Shown: positions 1 through 9,759 of the stretch, piece by piece | How positions within the stretch are numbered: the stretch's first letter is position 1 | Layout of the letters: every line of letters starts with the position of its first letter | NCBI RefSeq assembly: GCF_029931775.1 | Contig: NC_079332.1 | Span: 1,500,501 to 1,564,500, forward strand | Source: Euleptes europaea | Lineage: Eukaryota > Chordata > Lepidosauria > Squamata > Sphaerodactylidae | DNA: 64,000 bases | Reading direction: 5' to 3' | Translations under genes and position numbers: made by a program | Notes under the pieces: generated by a model | What the model was told of the DNA's origin: nothing | Seen by the model: only the letters and a program-made list of their open reading frames with translations | Database searches by the model: none

Positions 1-164
1 GTTGGCGGCCTCCTCATTAGGCAGCCCCCGTAGCAAGGAGCTGGCTTGGGAAGGGGTGCAGAGGAGGGACTGGGGGCTTTGTGAGCAGCCAGGGGAAGAG
101 GCAGAAGGCCGAACCCGGGCTTGGAGGGAGAGATCTGCCCACTTGCCCTTCTCTCTCTTCCCAG

Positions 165-1611
165 GAGTGGATGCTCAGGGCCCTCTCTTGGAACAGAGGG
201 AAAGACAGCAAAACCGTCTTGAACAAGTAGGTCTTCCTTCCATCTCTCCACTGGGGCAAAATGGGGACAGACCCCCAGAGGGAAGCCGGGGGGCAGTCCT
301 GCCTCTCCTGGCCCTGATCCAGCTTCTCTGTTCCCCTTTTCCTCAGGACAGACCTGGCAAAACTCATGGTGTTCTACAAAGACCTGAACGAGAGGCTCAT
401 CTCGGAGAACCCAGCAAATACCGTGAGTTTTGCTTCGGGGAGGAGGCTAGTTCAGGGGTGAGCCCTGACCGGGAGGGCCCAGGCTGGCCTGATGTCGTCA
501 GACCCCAGAAGCTAAGCATGGCCAGTCCCGATTAGCTCTTGGACGGGGTGACCCCCAGGGAAGTCCAGGATCGCTGGGCAGAGGCCGGTGATGGCAAGCC
601 ACCTCTGGAAGCCTCTCGCCTTGAAAAACCCTGTGGGGTTGCCGTAAGTCAGCTAAGACTTGGCGACATTCACAGAGGTGCCCAGCTCACAGAAACATAG
701 AATCGTAGAATCATAGAGTTGGAGGGGACCGCCAGGGTCATCCAGTCCAACCCCTGCACAATGCAGGAAATTCACAACTGCCTCCCCCCCCACACACACA
801 CACATACCCAATGACCCCTACTCCATGTCCAGAAGATGGCCAAGATGCCCTCCCTCTCATCATCTGCCTAAGGTCATGGAATCAGCATTGCTGACAGATG
901 GTCATCTAGCCTCTGCTTAAAAACCTCCAGGGAAGGAGAGCCCACCACCTCCCGAGGAAGCCTGTTCCACTGAGGAACCGCTCCAACTGTTAGAAAATTC
1001 TTCCTAATGTCTAGACGGAAACTCTTTTGATGTAATTTGAACCGGTTGGTGGTCCGACCTTCTGGGGCAACAGAAAACAAGTCGGCACCCTCCTCTCTAT
1101 GACTATCTCACTTTCTCTGGGTATTCCCCACTCCTCTCCTGGTGCCTGCATGACTGAGTGACCCTCCCTTCCTCCTCCTTCCTTCCCTTCCTTGCTTCCT
1201 CCCCAGATCGTCCTCCTCCTCTCCAACTTCGGGGGCCAGCTGGGCCTGTGGATGAGCTGCTCAATGGTCTGTGTCATTGAGATCATCGAGGTCTTCTTCA
1301 TCGACACCTTCTCCATCATCTTGCGCCGCCGCTGGCAGAAGGCCAAGAAGTGGTGGCAGGGCTGGAGGGCCGGGGCGGGGCTGGAGCCCGGGGCGGACCC
1401 CGAAGACAGGCCCCGGGGCGCCCAGGGCCACGACAACCCCGCCTGCAGCGGAGACGACGACCTGCCCACCTTCAACTCGGCCCTGCAGCTGCCCTTGTCC
1501 CCGGCCGGCCTGCCCCCCCGGACTCCCCCACCCACCTACAGCACCTTGCACCTGGACTGTGCCTTTCGGGAGCAGATGCCCGACACGTGCCAGGGGGGCC
1601 GGGCGCCCTGA
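165..1611 (+). CDS. SCNN1G: SCNN1G, epithelial sodium channel gamma subunit, last three coding exons (5' part outside window)
   Basis: Coding exons 165-226, 347-422 and 1207-1611 (TGA at 1609-1611), each bounded by AG/GT and joining in frame. The first reads EWMLRALSW...TVLNK, the second TDLAKLMVFYKDLNERLISE and the third begins IVLLLSNFGGQLGLWMSCS; these match the human gamma subunit closely. The protein is a pore subunit of the apical amiloride-sensitive Na+ channel. The last exon holds the pre-TM2 and TM2 segment with the S-C-S selectivity-filter triplet, then a cytosolic tail with a conserved DDLPTFNSAL block and PPPTYSTL, a PY motif bound by Nedd4-family ligases. The tail is Pro/Gly/Asp rich where it differs from human. 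SCNN1B follows on the same strand about 6 kb downstream, as in mammals. The beginning of the gene lies to the left of the window. Confidence 0.93.
475..676 (+). mobile_element. 5S-Sauria-type SINE in SCNN1G intron
   Basis: The first part resembles the 5S rRNA internal promoter region (agaagctaagcatgg, then a diverged 'ttggacgggg' block). The tail, ccctgtggggttgccgtaag and following bases, is the Bov-B-like 3' end shared by squamate SINEs. Diverged copy. Confidence 0.75.
697..1106 (-). mobile_element. CR1 LINE 3' end (family A)
   Basis: Starts with the inverted terminal octamer repeat (catagaatcgtagaatcata) and runs antisense through the typical CR1 3' UTR to 'ctggggcaacagaaaacaag'. It lies in the last SCNN1G intron, antisense to the gene. 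The same family occurs at least ten times in this window. Confidence 0.85.
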
Positions 1612-2151
1612 GGACTGCTCTGGCCACGGCGGGGCTTTGGGTGGGGCTTGGGCTCGGCAGGGGGGCTGGCGCAGGGGACAGACAGACCGGAGGGTGAGCC
1701 AGAAGGGCAGGAGGGCCAGGCGAGCCTCCCTCTTGGCCCCCAAGCTCAGCTGCAGCAAGGGCCGGGGGTAGGAAGCTGGGGGGAGGAACCCCTTCCCGCG
1801 GGCTGCTGACAGCCGTCTCCGCCGTCTCCTGGCCAAGCCCTCGGCAGGACCGGCCACCTTCAGGTGTGCCGGTGGGGACAGGTGGGTGAGGGGACGACTT
1901 CCCCCATGGCAAGGCTCGTCCACAGAAGAGCCACATGGAGGTGTTTTTGTGGGGAGAGGTTTGGGAGGTCCCTAAGAGGGAATTGTAGAGGACACAGGAA
2001 AGGGCTCTGGGAATGTTCTCCTCCAGCCATCAGGGACGGCGTCTTGCCATTGTTTCTGTGGAATTATTTAACATCCGCCGAGGACAGAAGCTGGAAAGGT
2101 GTATAAGGAAGGAGAGGTTTCGAATAAACGTTTGGTTTTTAAAAAAATAAA
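1612..2151 (+). promoter_or_regulatory. SCNN1G: SCNN1G 3' UTR and polyadenylation signals
   Basis: GC-rich 3' UTR follows the stop codon. Two AATAAA hexamers occur at 2123-2128 and 2146-2151, each near A/T-rich sequence, and probably mark the end of the transcript shortly afterwards. Confidence 0.7.
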
Positions 2152-3892
2152 AGGTTTGACCCTTCTTCAAAAAAAATGGGGATGGGGAGCAGGGAAAGAT
2201 ATCTTCCACTATGGCGCCCCAAGAATAAGGGGCAGAGAGGTGAGGGGCTTCCCAGGACCCCCTTGCCTCTGCCCCAGAGAAAAGCCTGACCCGCCCCAGG
2301 AAGAAGCACTTCCCTGCCCAACTGTTGCTTCACCCCCTCCCTGCCCCACACACCCTGGAGAGCTCTCCAGGGCCCGTCAGCCGGCCTCCCCAGGCCGGGG
2401 TCCGCCTCCCCCTTAGCTCTTTGCCCCTGCTTTGCCAGGCTTCTGGCTCCAGAGCTAGCCCTGGGGGTGGTGCAGGGCTGTGCCATGTTTCATGAGCCAT
2501 TTGGGGGTTCCCAGGGGGGAGTAAAACAGGATGAAACATGGTTGGAGCTACAAATGGCCCACGGGGTGGGTTTCTTTCGAGGGTGGCCCTGCTCCCGTGG
2601 GGTCACTGGGAAGCCACGGCCAGCCGGGGTGTGTGGGGTAGGAGCCTTCTTGGCACCTCTCGAGTGCCCAGTTTCCGATTGCAGGAAGGTTCTGTGCCAG
2701 TCATTGTTCTGGATGCCTTGCCCAGGGTGTGGGCGCTTCTTGCCAGGTGCGTGTTTCCTAGGAGTGCCTCCTGGCAAGATTGATAAATGGCAACCAGGGC
2801 CAGGCTGGGGAGGGGGGGATATTTGCCCGCTCAGGGCCCAGCTTCCACCACTGGCTCCATCGCAGGTATGGGAGGGTGGAGGTGCTTTCTCTTTCCCGGC
2901 AGCCACATAACTCATGGCCAATTCCTGGGCAATCACTGTATGTTGGGGGGGGGGCAGGGGCATCCCTGGCTTCCCTCCTGGGGGCTTTGGCATCATTCCC
3001 TCGCTTGGCTAACGGAGGCAGATGTGCCAGGAGGTCCCCTCTGATCTTTGCCCCTCACCACTGACTGGTACATCAATGCACCCCCCATCCCTGCCAATCT
3101 TGCTGCCAACTGCAGAGCAAGAGGAAGGTGGCATTTGCCTTCCCAGTCCTCTGGCAGATGTTGGCCTCATGTCTGGGAGTGCCTGGGCTCCTTCCGCTCT
3201 TCCAGGCCCAGGCTGGCAGCTGCCTTTCCTAGCCCTCGTCCCGCCGGGCCCAGGCAGGAAGGGTCCTTCTCCAGGGCAGGCCCACATCCCCCTCCAGCCC
3301 TAAGGCCAAGCTGGAGCCTTTCCCCAGAGGCGCTGGGAGCCCTTCTGGTCCGGGCTGGTTTTTAATTGCGGGGTTTAAGCAGGTGCAGGTCGAGGTGGAA
3401 CCCGTTTTAGTAAACAGTACTTTGCATTTTAATGGCTGCTTTAGCTTGGTTTTATTGGGTAGTTCTTTTAAGGGACATTATCCTGCCCAAGTCAATGGAG
3501 ACAAGAAACCAAATGTCAATATGCATTTCATCATAAATCATGGGGGGGGGGGGAGGAGAGAGAGAGGCTCTTGGAAATTGCCTCCTGGCCCAGGAGGAAA
3601 GTTGTTTTGCAGGAGAAGAGGCCGGGCGACGGGTTCTGCCAGCTGCTGAGATGGCGCCTGACCCTGAAGAATAGTCTTCACCTGGCCTGGCCCGCACTTC
3701 CACCCCCAACCCACGATTTGCAAGAGAGGACAGCCCGGCCTTTTCCCCCAGCAGCGTCTTCCTCCTCTTACTCATCCTGGGGACGGGGACAACAGTCACG
3801 CTTTGCCATCCTGGGGACAGGGCAGTGACTGACAGCAGAGGCCTCTTGCTGATCTTGAAACTGGTGGCCAGGAGTGACCCCCGGCTGCCTTT

Positions 3893-3968
3893 GAACACAT
3901 GAAGCTGCCTACTACTGAATCAGACCCTTGGACCATCAAGTCAGTATTGTCTACTCAGACCGGCAGCA
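3893..3968 (-). mobile_element. tRNA-Ala-derived SINE, 3' fragment
   Basis: Contains the antisense tail 'acacatgaagctgcc...actgaatcagacccttgg...gtctactcagaccggcag' shared with the full-length copies elsewhere in the window. The tRNA head is missing. Confidence 0.75.
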
Positions 3969-4479
3969 TCCGCATTCCGTTCCCAGGCGGAAGACCCTCG
4001 CCGCCTGCCAGTCATTGGGGGGAGGGGAGATAGAGACCGGCCGTGCGGCTGGAACATTGTCTGGAGGGTGGGGGGACACGTCCCCTGGCCGTGCCTCGGT
4101 GATCTGTTCCTCTAATAATTGCAGAGGGTGGGATTGTTTGAAATACCTGAGGTCGGTCTGCCTCTGAGCTTTGGCCTGAGGAATTTGTGTTCCAGGCAGG
4201 GAGATCGGAAAGACAGGGCGTGCTGGAACCGGTCCGAAGCTGCTCCCGTAGCAGCCACCGGAGGCCTCAGTCCTGCAGCCCCCCTTCCCCCGGTCTTGGC
4301 ACCTCCGGCAGAAAACTGCATGCCTCCCCCACTGACCTGCCCCTTGCAAGAGAGATGCCTGATGCATGCCACAGACTGCCTCAGCTCTGCCACCCTAAGA
4401 CATGGGGAGGGAGATGGCTGGAGCACTTGGGCGGTGGGACCTGTCTGGCTGCCAGCTTGGATAAAATAGACATAAAATC

Positions 4480-4870
4480 GTCTGCAACTTTTCAGTCCAG
4501 AAAACGACTGGGAGGGCATATGATAGAGGTTTATAAAAGTATACACAAAGCGGAGAGAGTTGACAAAGATAACTTTTTTCTCCCTCTCCCAAAATACTAG
4601 AACTCGAGGGCATCCAAAGAAGCCGACAGGCAGTAAATTCAGGACAGACAAAAGGAAATAACTTCTTGAGTGATTATAATGTGGAATTCTCTGCCAGAGG
4701 ATGCTGTGATGGCCTCAGGCAGAGACAGCTTTAAGTGGGGATTAGACAGATTCATCAGTAGCTACTAGCTGCCCTGACTAAACAGAACCTCCACATTCGG
4801 AGGCAGTCTGCCTCGGAGTCCCAGCGCCAGGAGGCAACGTCAGGGGAAGGCCTACTCCCGGCTCCCTCTG
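4480..4870 (+). mobile_element. L2-like LINE 3' end (family B)
   Basis: Reads 'gagggcatatgatagaggtt', 'ctccctctcccaaaatacta' and 'gtggaattctctgccagagg' in order, a 3'-end arrangement that recurs at 23.4, 38.2, 41.5 and 44.2 kb. This copy is diverged. I cannot separate the L2 and CR1 clades with certainty from the 3' end alone. Confidence 0.65.
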
Positions 4871-6142
4871 GCACAACCGGCCAAGCAGAGCCAAGCAAGG
4901 AAGGCAGGTTTGGGCAGAATACGAAGGGAAACTGAGGGAGGTACGAGCAGGGCAGGTTTGGCAACCCACTGGGCTTTCAGGACCGCCTTCCTCTACAGGT
5001 TCGGGCAGGAGAGGCAGCCGCCGGGAAGCTTTCAGCCCCAAAGGTCTCGATGTTGGCCAAAGAATTGGACCAGCCAGTCATCGGTTCCTTCTGAGCCCCC
5101 CTCCTGGCACCCAAGAAAGTGGGCACCGCCATCCAGGTGTGGAATGCCCTTGTGACAGGTTGGCAAGACAGTTTGGTGGAAAGAGGCCTTCTCTGTGTGT
5201 GTGGGGGGGGATTAGCCCTTCTGTGCAATTTTCTGTCCCTAACCTAAAGATGATCGGCCCAGTCTGCAGACCAGCAGGGTGGGGGGAATTCTTTCCCAGG
5301 GTGACCAAGCAGCCCCCCTGCCCAAAATCCCAAGCCGAAGCCCCACAGGGGAGCGCCTGAAGAACACCCCATTCCCGGAATGGTCCAGTGCTTCAGTTAC
5401 AAACACAGCTGCGGACTGCCTGTTTGTCCCCAAACAATTGTGTTCACTGAAAAGTGTTAAGGTTGTGTTGTGGAAACAGGGCTGAATTATTGCTCTTCGA
5501 TTGTGCAAAGCCGTTTGTCTGGCAGCTCTCCTGACAGCCCCAGGTTCCCCAAAGAAGGGCTTTCTCCTCCTGGGCCTTTCTCACCTGCGAGAAAAGGAGC
5601 TTGCCGAGGAAGATGCTGGGCTGAAGATTTGTTTGGGTCCGAAGCGTCACCAAAGTCCAGCCTATGCTATTAAGAGGTCGCCATGTTCTTATGGCACGTT
5701 TTACATGAAAAATTCCCCAGTTGCAAGAAAGGACTCACAAGCTCTTCTTGTGAGAATTAATCAGAGACGTAGCAACACTTCTTGTTAATCTCTTACTCAG
5801 GCTGCGTGTGCAAGAGAAGACACTGCTGCCTCCTCCAGGGAGGCCAGTCCAGAATTGCCACCACTCACAAACAGCTGCCGTGGAGAATCCAGATGACGTC
5901 ATCTGTAGCCAGTGGCATTCCAGTGTTTCCTCAGTCGTCCTCCCAGCTTTCCCAAACCTGTTTCATGTCTATTGTAATAACAAAAAACAATAGTAGCTCC
6001 AGGATATCCGATGTGGAAAATCACAGCACTGTTGTGGTTTCTTGGGGCTACACCCTCCCCATAACTGAAGGTTAGATAGAAGCCGCATAAAAAAAGAAGG
6101 TCAGGGGTCAATGGACACTTCCTACCAGAAGCTATTGCTTTG

Positions 6143-6554
6143 ATACTTGAAGGGCTGTCAAGTCACATGTAGAGGTGCCAAGTTGCTTTCTGTTGCCCCA
6201 GAAGGTCGGACCAGAACCAACGGGTTGAAATTAAATCAAAAGAATTTCCGTCTAGACAGTAGGAAGAGTTTCCAAACAGTTAGAGCGGTTCCTCCGTGGA
6301 ACAGGCTTCCTCGGGAGGTGGTGAGCTCTCCTTCCCTGGAGATTTTTAAGCAGAGGCTAGATGGCCATCTGTCAGCAATGCTGATTCTGTGATCTTAGGC
6401 AGATCATGAGAGGAAGGACATCTTGGGCATCTTCCAGGCATGGAGCAGGGGGTCACTGGGAGTGGAGGGGAGGCAGTTGTGAATTTCCTGCATTGTGAAA
6501 GGGGTTGGACTAGATGACCCTGGTGGTCCCTTCCAACTCTATGATTCTATGATT
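6143..6554 (+). mobile_element. CR1 LINE 3' end (family A)
   Basis: Sense copy running from 'gaagggctgtcaagtcacat' through 'cagaaggtcggaccagaacc' to the 3' terminal repeat 'ctatgattctatgatt'. 5' truncated, as is usual for CR1. Confidence 0.87.
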
Positions 6555-6795
6555 AGCCAGATTCATGCAGGAGGAGAGGCCCAGCTGTAGCTTATAACCA
6601 AGGTGACTAAAGGAAGCCTCCATGTCCACAGGAAGTCAACCTCTGAATTCCAGTGCCAGGAGGCATCATCAGGGGAAGGCCTCAGCCTCCATGTCCTGTT
6701 GGACGTCCAGAGGAACCGGTTGGCCACCGTGTAAGCCAGGATGCTGGACTAGGTGACCCCTCACCGGTCTGATCCAGCAGGGCTCTTCTGATGTC
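6555..6795 (+). mobile_element. L2-like LINE 3' end fragment (family B)
   Basis: Shares 'gccaggaggcatcatcaggg' with the copy at 4.8 kb and ends with 'ctgatccagcagggctcttc', the terminal motif also seen at 23.9, 41.3 and 44.6 kb. It abuts the CR1 end directly, so one element probably landed beside the other. Confidence 0.6.
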
Positions 6796-7035
6796 CCTGT
6801 GGAAAACAAAAACCCAGGCAGCAGCTTCTTCCCTGGCTCATGCAAAACACCAGGCTCACTGAGAGGGAGGAGAGACATTCCTGGGAGGAGGAAATTCAGG
6901 CCAAGGTGCTCTTTAGGAGGAGATGTGGTGACATCACAGGCCAGCATGGCAGAAGCAGGCCGAGGCGTGGGTGCAGAAGAGTCACACCCTCCCGCCTGAG
7001 TTTTGTTAGTGCCGTCACCTTCCCTCTTGTCTGGA

Positions 7036-7645
7036 ATCGCAGAATCATAGAGTTGGAAGGAACCTCCAGGGTCATCTAGTCCAACCCCTTTCACAATGCA
7101 GGAAATTCACAACTACCTCCCCCCCCCACCCCCAGTGACCCCCTGCTCCATGCCCGGAAGATGGCCAAGGTGCCCTCCCTCTCATCATCTGCCTAAGGTC
7201 ACAGAATCAGCGTTGCTGACAGATGGCCATCTAGCCTCTGCTTCAAAACCTCCAGGGAAGGAGAGGCCACCACCTCCAGAGGAAGCCTGTTCCACATGGG
7301 GAACCGCTCTAACTGTTCGGAAACTTTTCCTAATGTCTAGATGGAAACTCTTCTGATTTAATTTCAAGCGGTTGGTTCTGGTCCGACCTTCTGGGGCCAC
7401 AGAAGACAACTCGGCCCCCTCCTCCATAGGACAGCCCTTCAAGTCCTTGAAGATGGTTCTCGTATCCCCTCTCAGTCTTCTCCTCTCCAGGCTGGACCCA
7501 CCCAGCTCCTTCGACCTTTCCTCCTAGGACTTGGTCTCCAGGCGCCTCCCCATCTTTGCTGCGCTCCCCTGGACACCTGCCAGCCTGTCTCCATCCTTCT
7601 GAAACGGAGCCCAGCACCCCAGGTGAGGTCTCACCATCTGCAGGA
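7036..7645 (-). mobile_element. CR1 LINE 3' end, longest 3'-UTR copy, next to the SCNN1B promoter
   Basis: Antisense CR1 beginning with 'gaatcatagagttggaagga' and extending farther 5' than the other copies, through 'cttgaagatggttctcgtat' and 'cccaggtgaggtctcacc'. Its inner edge lies within about 50 bp of the CpG-rich SCNN1B promoter. Confidence 0.85.
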
Positions 7646-7689
7646 GGCACGCCACCACGGGCCCCTCCCGCCCTCAGCCCCCTTCCTCC

Positions 7690-8160
7690 AGGGTGCCGGG
7701 CACGAGGGCGAAGCCCCCTCCGAAGCCCCCCCAGGGCGGGGCGGAGGGGGCGTGGCCCGGGCGGAGGGGGCGTGGCCCCCGGCGGCCCGAGCACGCGGCG
7801 CGGAGGAGCGCGCGGCTCCGGGCTGCGCCTCCCGCTCCAGTGGCCGAGCGCTGGGGGCTCTTCTCGTCCGCCCGCGGAACTCCTGGCTACCGGGAGGCCT
7901 GCCTCGCCTCAGCCGCCGGAGGACCGGCCGGCAGAGCCCCGGGGGAGCGGCGCTGCAGCCCCGGCCGGGAGCTCCACCCGCCCCGCGTAAAGGCGCAGCC
8001 GACGGGCGCCGCAGGTGAGGCTGGCTGGCCGGCAGGGGGGGGGCTGCGCGGCTCGGCGGGGGGAGGACGACAGGTACGGGTCTGGAGACGGGGGGGCACG
8101 GCTCCCCCCCCCACATCGCCGGCCTGGGGGGCTGCGAGGCTGGGGAAGGGGGCGGGGTGG
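7690..8160 (+). promoter_or_regulatory. SCNN1B: SCNN1B CpG-rich promoter and non-coding exon 1
   Basis: This is a dense CpG stretch with several GC boxes. A perfect-period 20-bp tandem pair (7741-7760 and 7761-7780, 18 of 20 bases equal) carries gggggcgtgg, a KLF/Sp-type motif, twice in the same direction. A strong donor GCAG/gtgagg ends the probable non-coding exon 1 at 8014. I see no ATG between 7681 and 8014. The transcription start cannot be fixed from sequence alone. Confidence 0.7.
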
Positions 8161-8337
8161 GCACCCTGGCTTCAGCGACCCAGGATGCCGCTGCAGCAGC
8201 CCTGGCGCCCATCCCAAGGGGGCTGCCCGCCCACCCACTCGCCCACCCTCCAGCTCATGCCGCTGGCACCCCGCTTGACTTCCATCATGGGATTCCAGTA
8301 GGCACCCTCTGCGGGGGTGGGGGGTGCAGGGGTCCCA

Positions 8338-8657
8338 CCCGGGGCCAGTCATTTTTGCGCCCTGGGCAAGGCCAACTGCTTGTGCCCCCCCCCCCCCAAT
8401 TGCTAACCAATTTTGAAAAGCAGGTGTCTTGTAGAAAAAAAGCACAAAACTTTTTTTATAAAGACGCTCTAATTAATTCTGTTCCGTAGCACTGTTGTGG
8501 TACTTATCTTAAAATAAAAATATATAAATGGTCGGTTGCATTCCCCACCCCAAGAAACTAATCTGTTGAAAACTGGGCCCCTCGGGCCAGTTCTGCACCC
8601 CTCTGAGGTTTGCGCCCTCGGCGACCACCTCGTTCGCCTAATGGTAGCACTGGCCCT
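8338..8657. mobile_element. Non-autonomous hAT DNA transposon with 8-bp target duplication, SCNN1B intron 1
   Basis: Flanked by an exact 8-bp duplication GGGTCCCA at 8330-8337 and 8658-8665. Terminal inverted repeats include GGGCCAGT at the left and ACTGGCCC at the right, and the subterminal 'tttgcgccct' recurs at both ends. No coding capacity. The 8-bp duplication and the termini fit hAT. Confidence 0.82.
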
Positions 8658-9549
8658 GGGTCCCAGGAAGGCTCCTCTCCGGGCATTGGCCTGCTGAGCC
8701 TCAGCCAGGGGGTGGGCTGCATCACGCCCCCTCAGCCAAAATCTGGAGTCTGATCCAGAGAGAAAGGAAAGGGCCCTCCTGGAGCGCCTTCGGCTGTGCT
8801 GGTGAGAAGGACGTTTCCTCCACTTCCTTCATAAACTTCGCTATCGAATGCCAATCTCTGCCAGGGGCCCTGCCCAAAGAACACGCCCAAGCCAGGCTTG
8901 GGCACCCACCGGCCGGCTCCCCAGCGGGCACCAGGCTGGCCATCCACACCCGGCTGGCCATGCCCAGGGAGGCTCTGTGCCCTGCTCTGAGCTGAAGGGG
9001 CTCCTGCAGGCGGAAGGTGGGCTGGGTGTTCTGCCTGAAGCCAGGGGGGGGGGCAGCTCCGGGTAGCCCCAGCACAGGAGGCATCGGCCACTGGAGGGTG
9101 GTTGTGCGTCACCCCTGGGCAAGGAGATGCCCTGGTCTTGCGGATGAACCTGCTCTCCTGATTCTTTTTTGCAACGCAAGGTGGGAGGAAAAAACAGGAA
9201 ACCGTAAAGCCGCTTTTCAGCTTCACTGAATGTTTGCCTATTTGTTTTTGGGTATTGGTTTCTGCCCTTCCTCCTCTGAAAGGTCATGGTGGGGACGGTT
9301 TTCAGGGGAAGTCAACATCCAGGGATTTGTAGCAGCGAAGAACTTCCCACAGCTACTTAAACCCAGCAGTTAACCAGCGAGCCTCATAAGGGAAATGGTC
9401 TTTTGCCAGAAGGGCGTCCCCCGCTCGAAAAGAAAGGCAGCCCACGAGACTGTGCCGCAGTGTGCCCTTGCCGACTGGGTCGTGAGTGGCACGGTCTCAC
9501 GAGGGGCTCGGAGGGTCCCTCAATCGCCCGTCCTCTTTCTGCCTTGCAG

Positions 9550-9759
9550 GAGACGCCTGCCGGGTGCCAGGAGCCGGCTGCGCTTGCCAGGCGAGAGACC
9601 GGACACTTGATCTGTCCCGCCGTGAAGGTCGGAGAGGTCCAGGCCAATCAGGAGGCTGTTGACGGAGGCTCTCGGGGGCCCGGCCCAACGTCTGAGCCCC
9701 AGCAGCGGTCTCGCTTTCCCTGTGCCGTTCCAAGCGCCGGGTCACTGGCTTAGTTGACA
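9550..9759 (+). promoter_or_regulatory. SCNN1B: SCNN1B 5' UTR part of exon 2
   Basis: The acceptor 'ttctgccttgcag' ends at 9549. The 210-bp leader that follows contains no ATG before 9760 and has an in-frame TAG at 9751-9753. This makes 9760 the first start codon that a scanning ribosome would meet in this exon. Confidence 0.65.

Larger units (their letters stand above)
2152..7035. other. SCNN1G-SCNN1B intergenic region
   Basis: No coding exon recognised. 2152-3890 appears to be single-copy sequence with scattered G/C runs (for example a G run near 3541-3552). It is followed by a tRNA-Ala SINE fragment, an L2-like LINE end, unassigned sequence at 4870-6140, a CR1 end and another LINE fragment, each listed separately. 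Confidence 0.6.

Noticed and set aside
5730-5752. Short hairpin ctcacaag-ctctt-cttgtgag
   Set aside because: An eight-base stem in intergenic DNA is expected by chance and has no associated feature.
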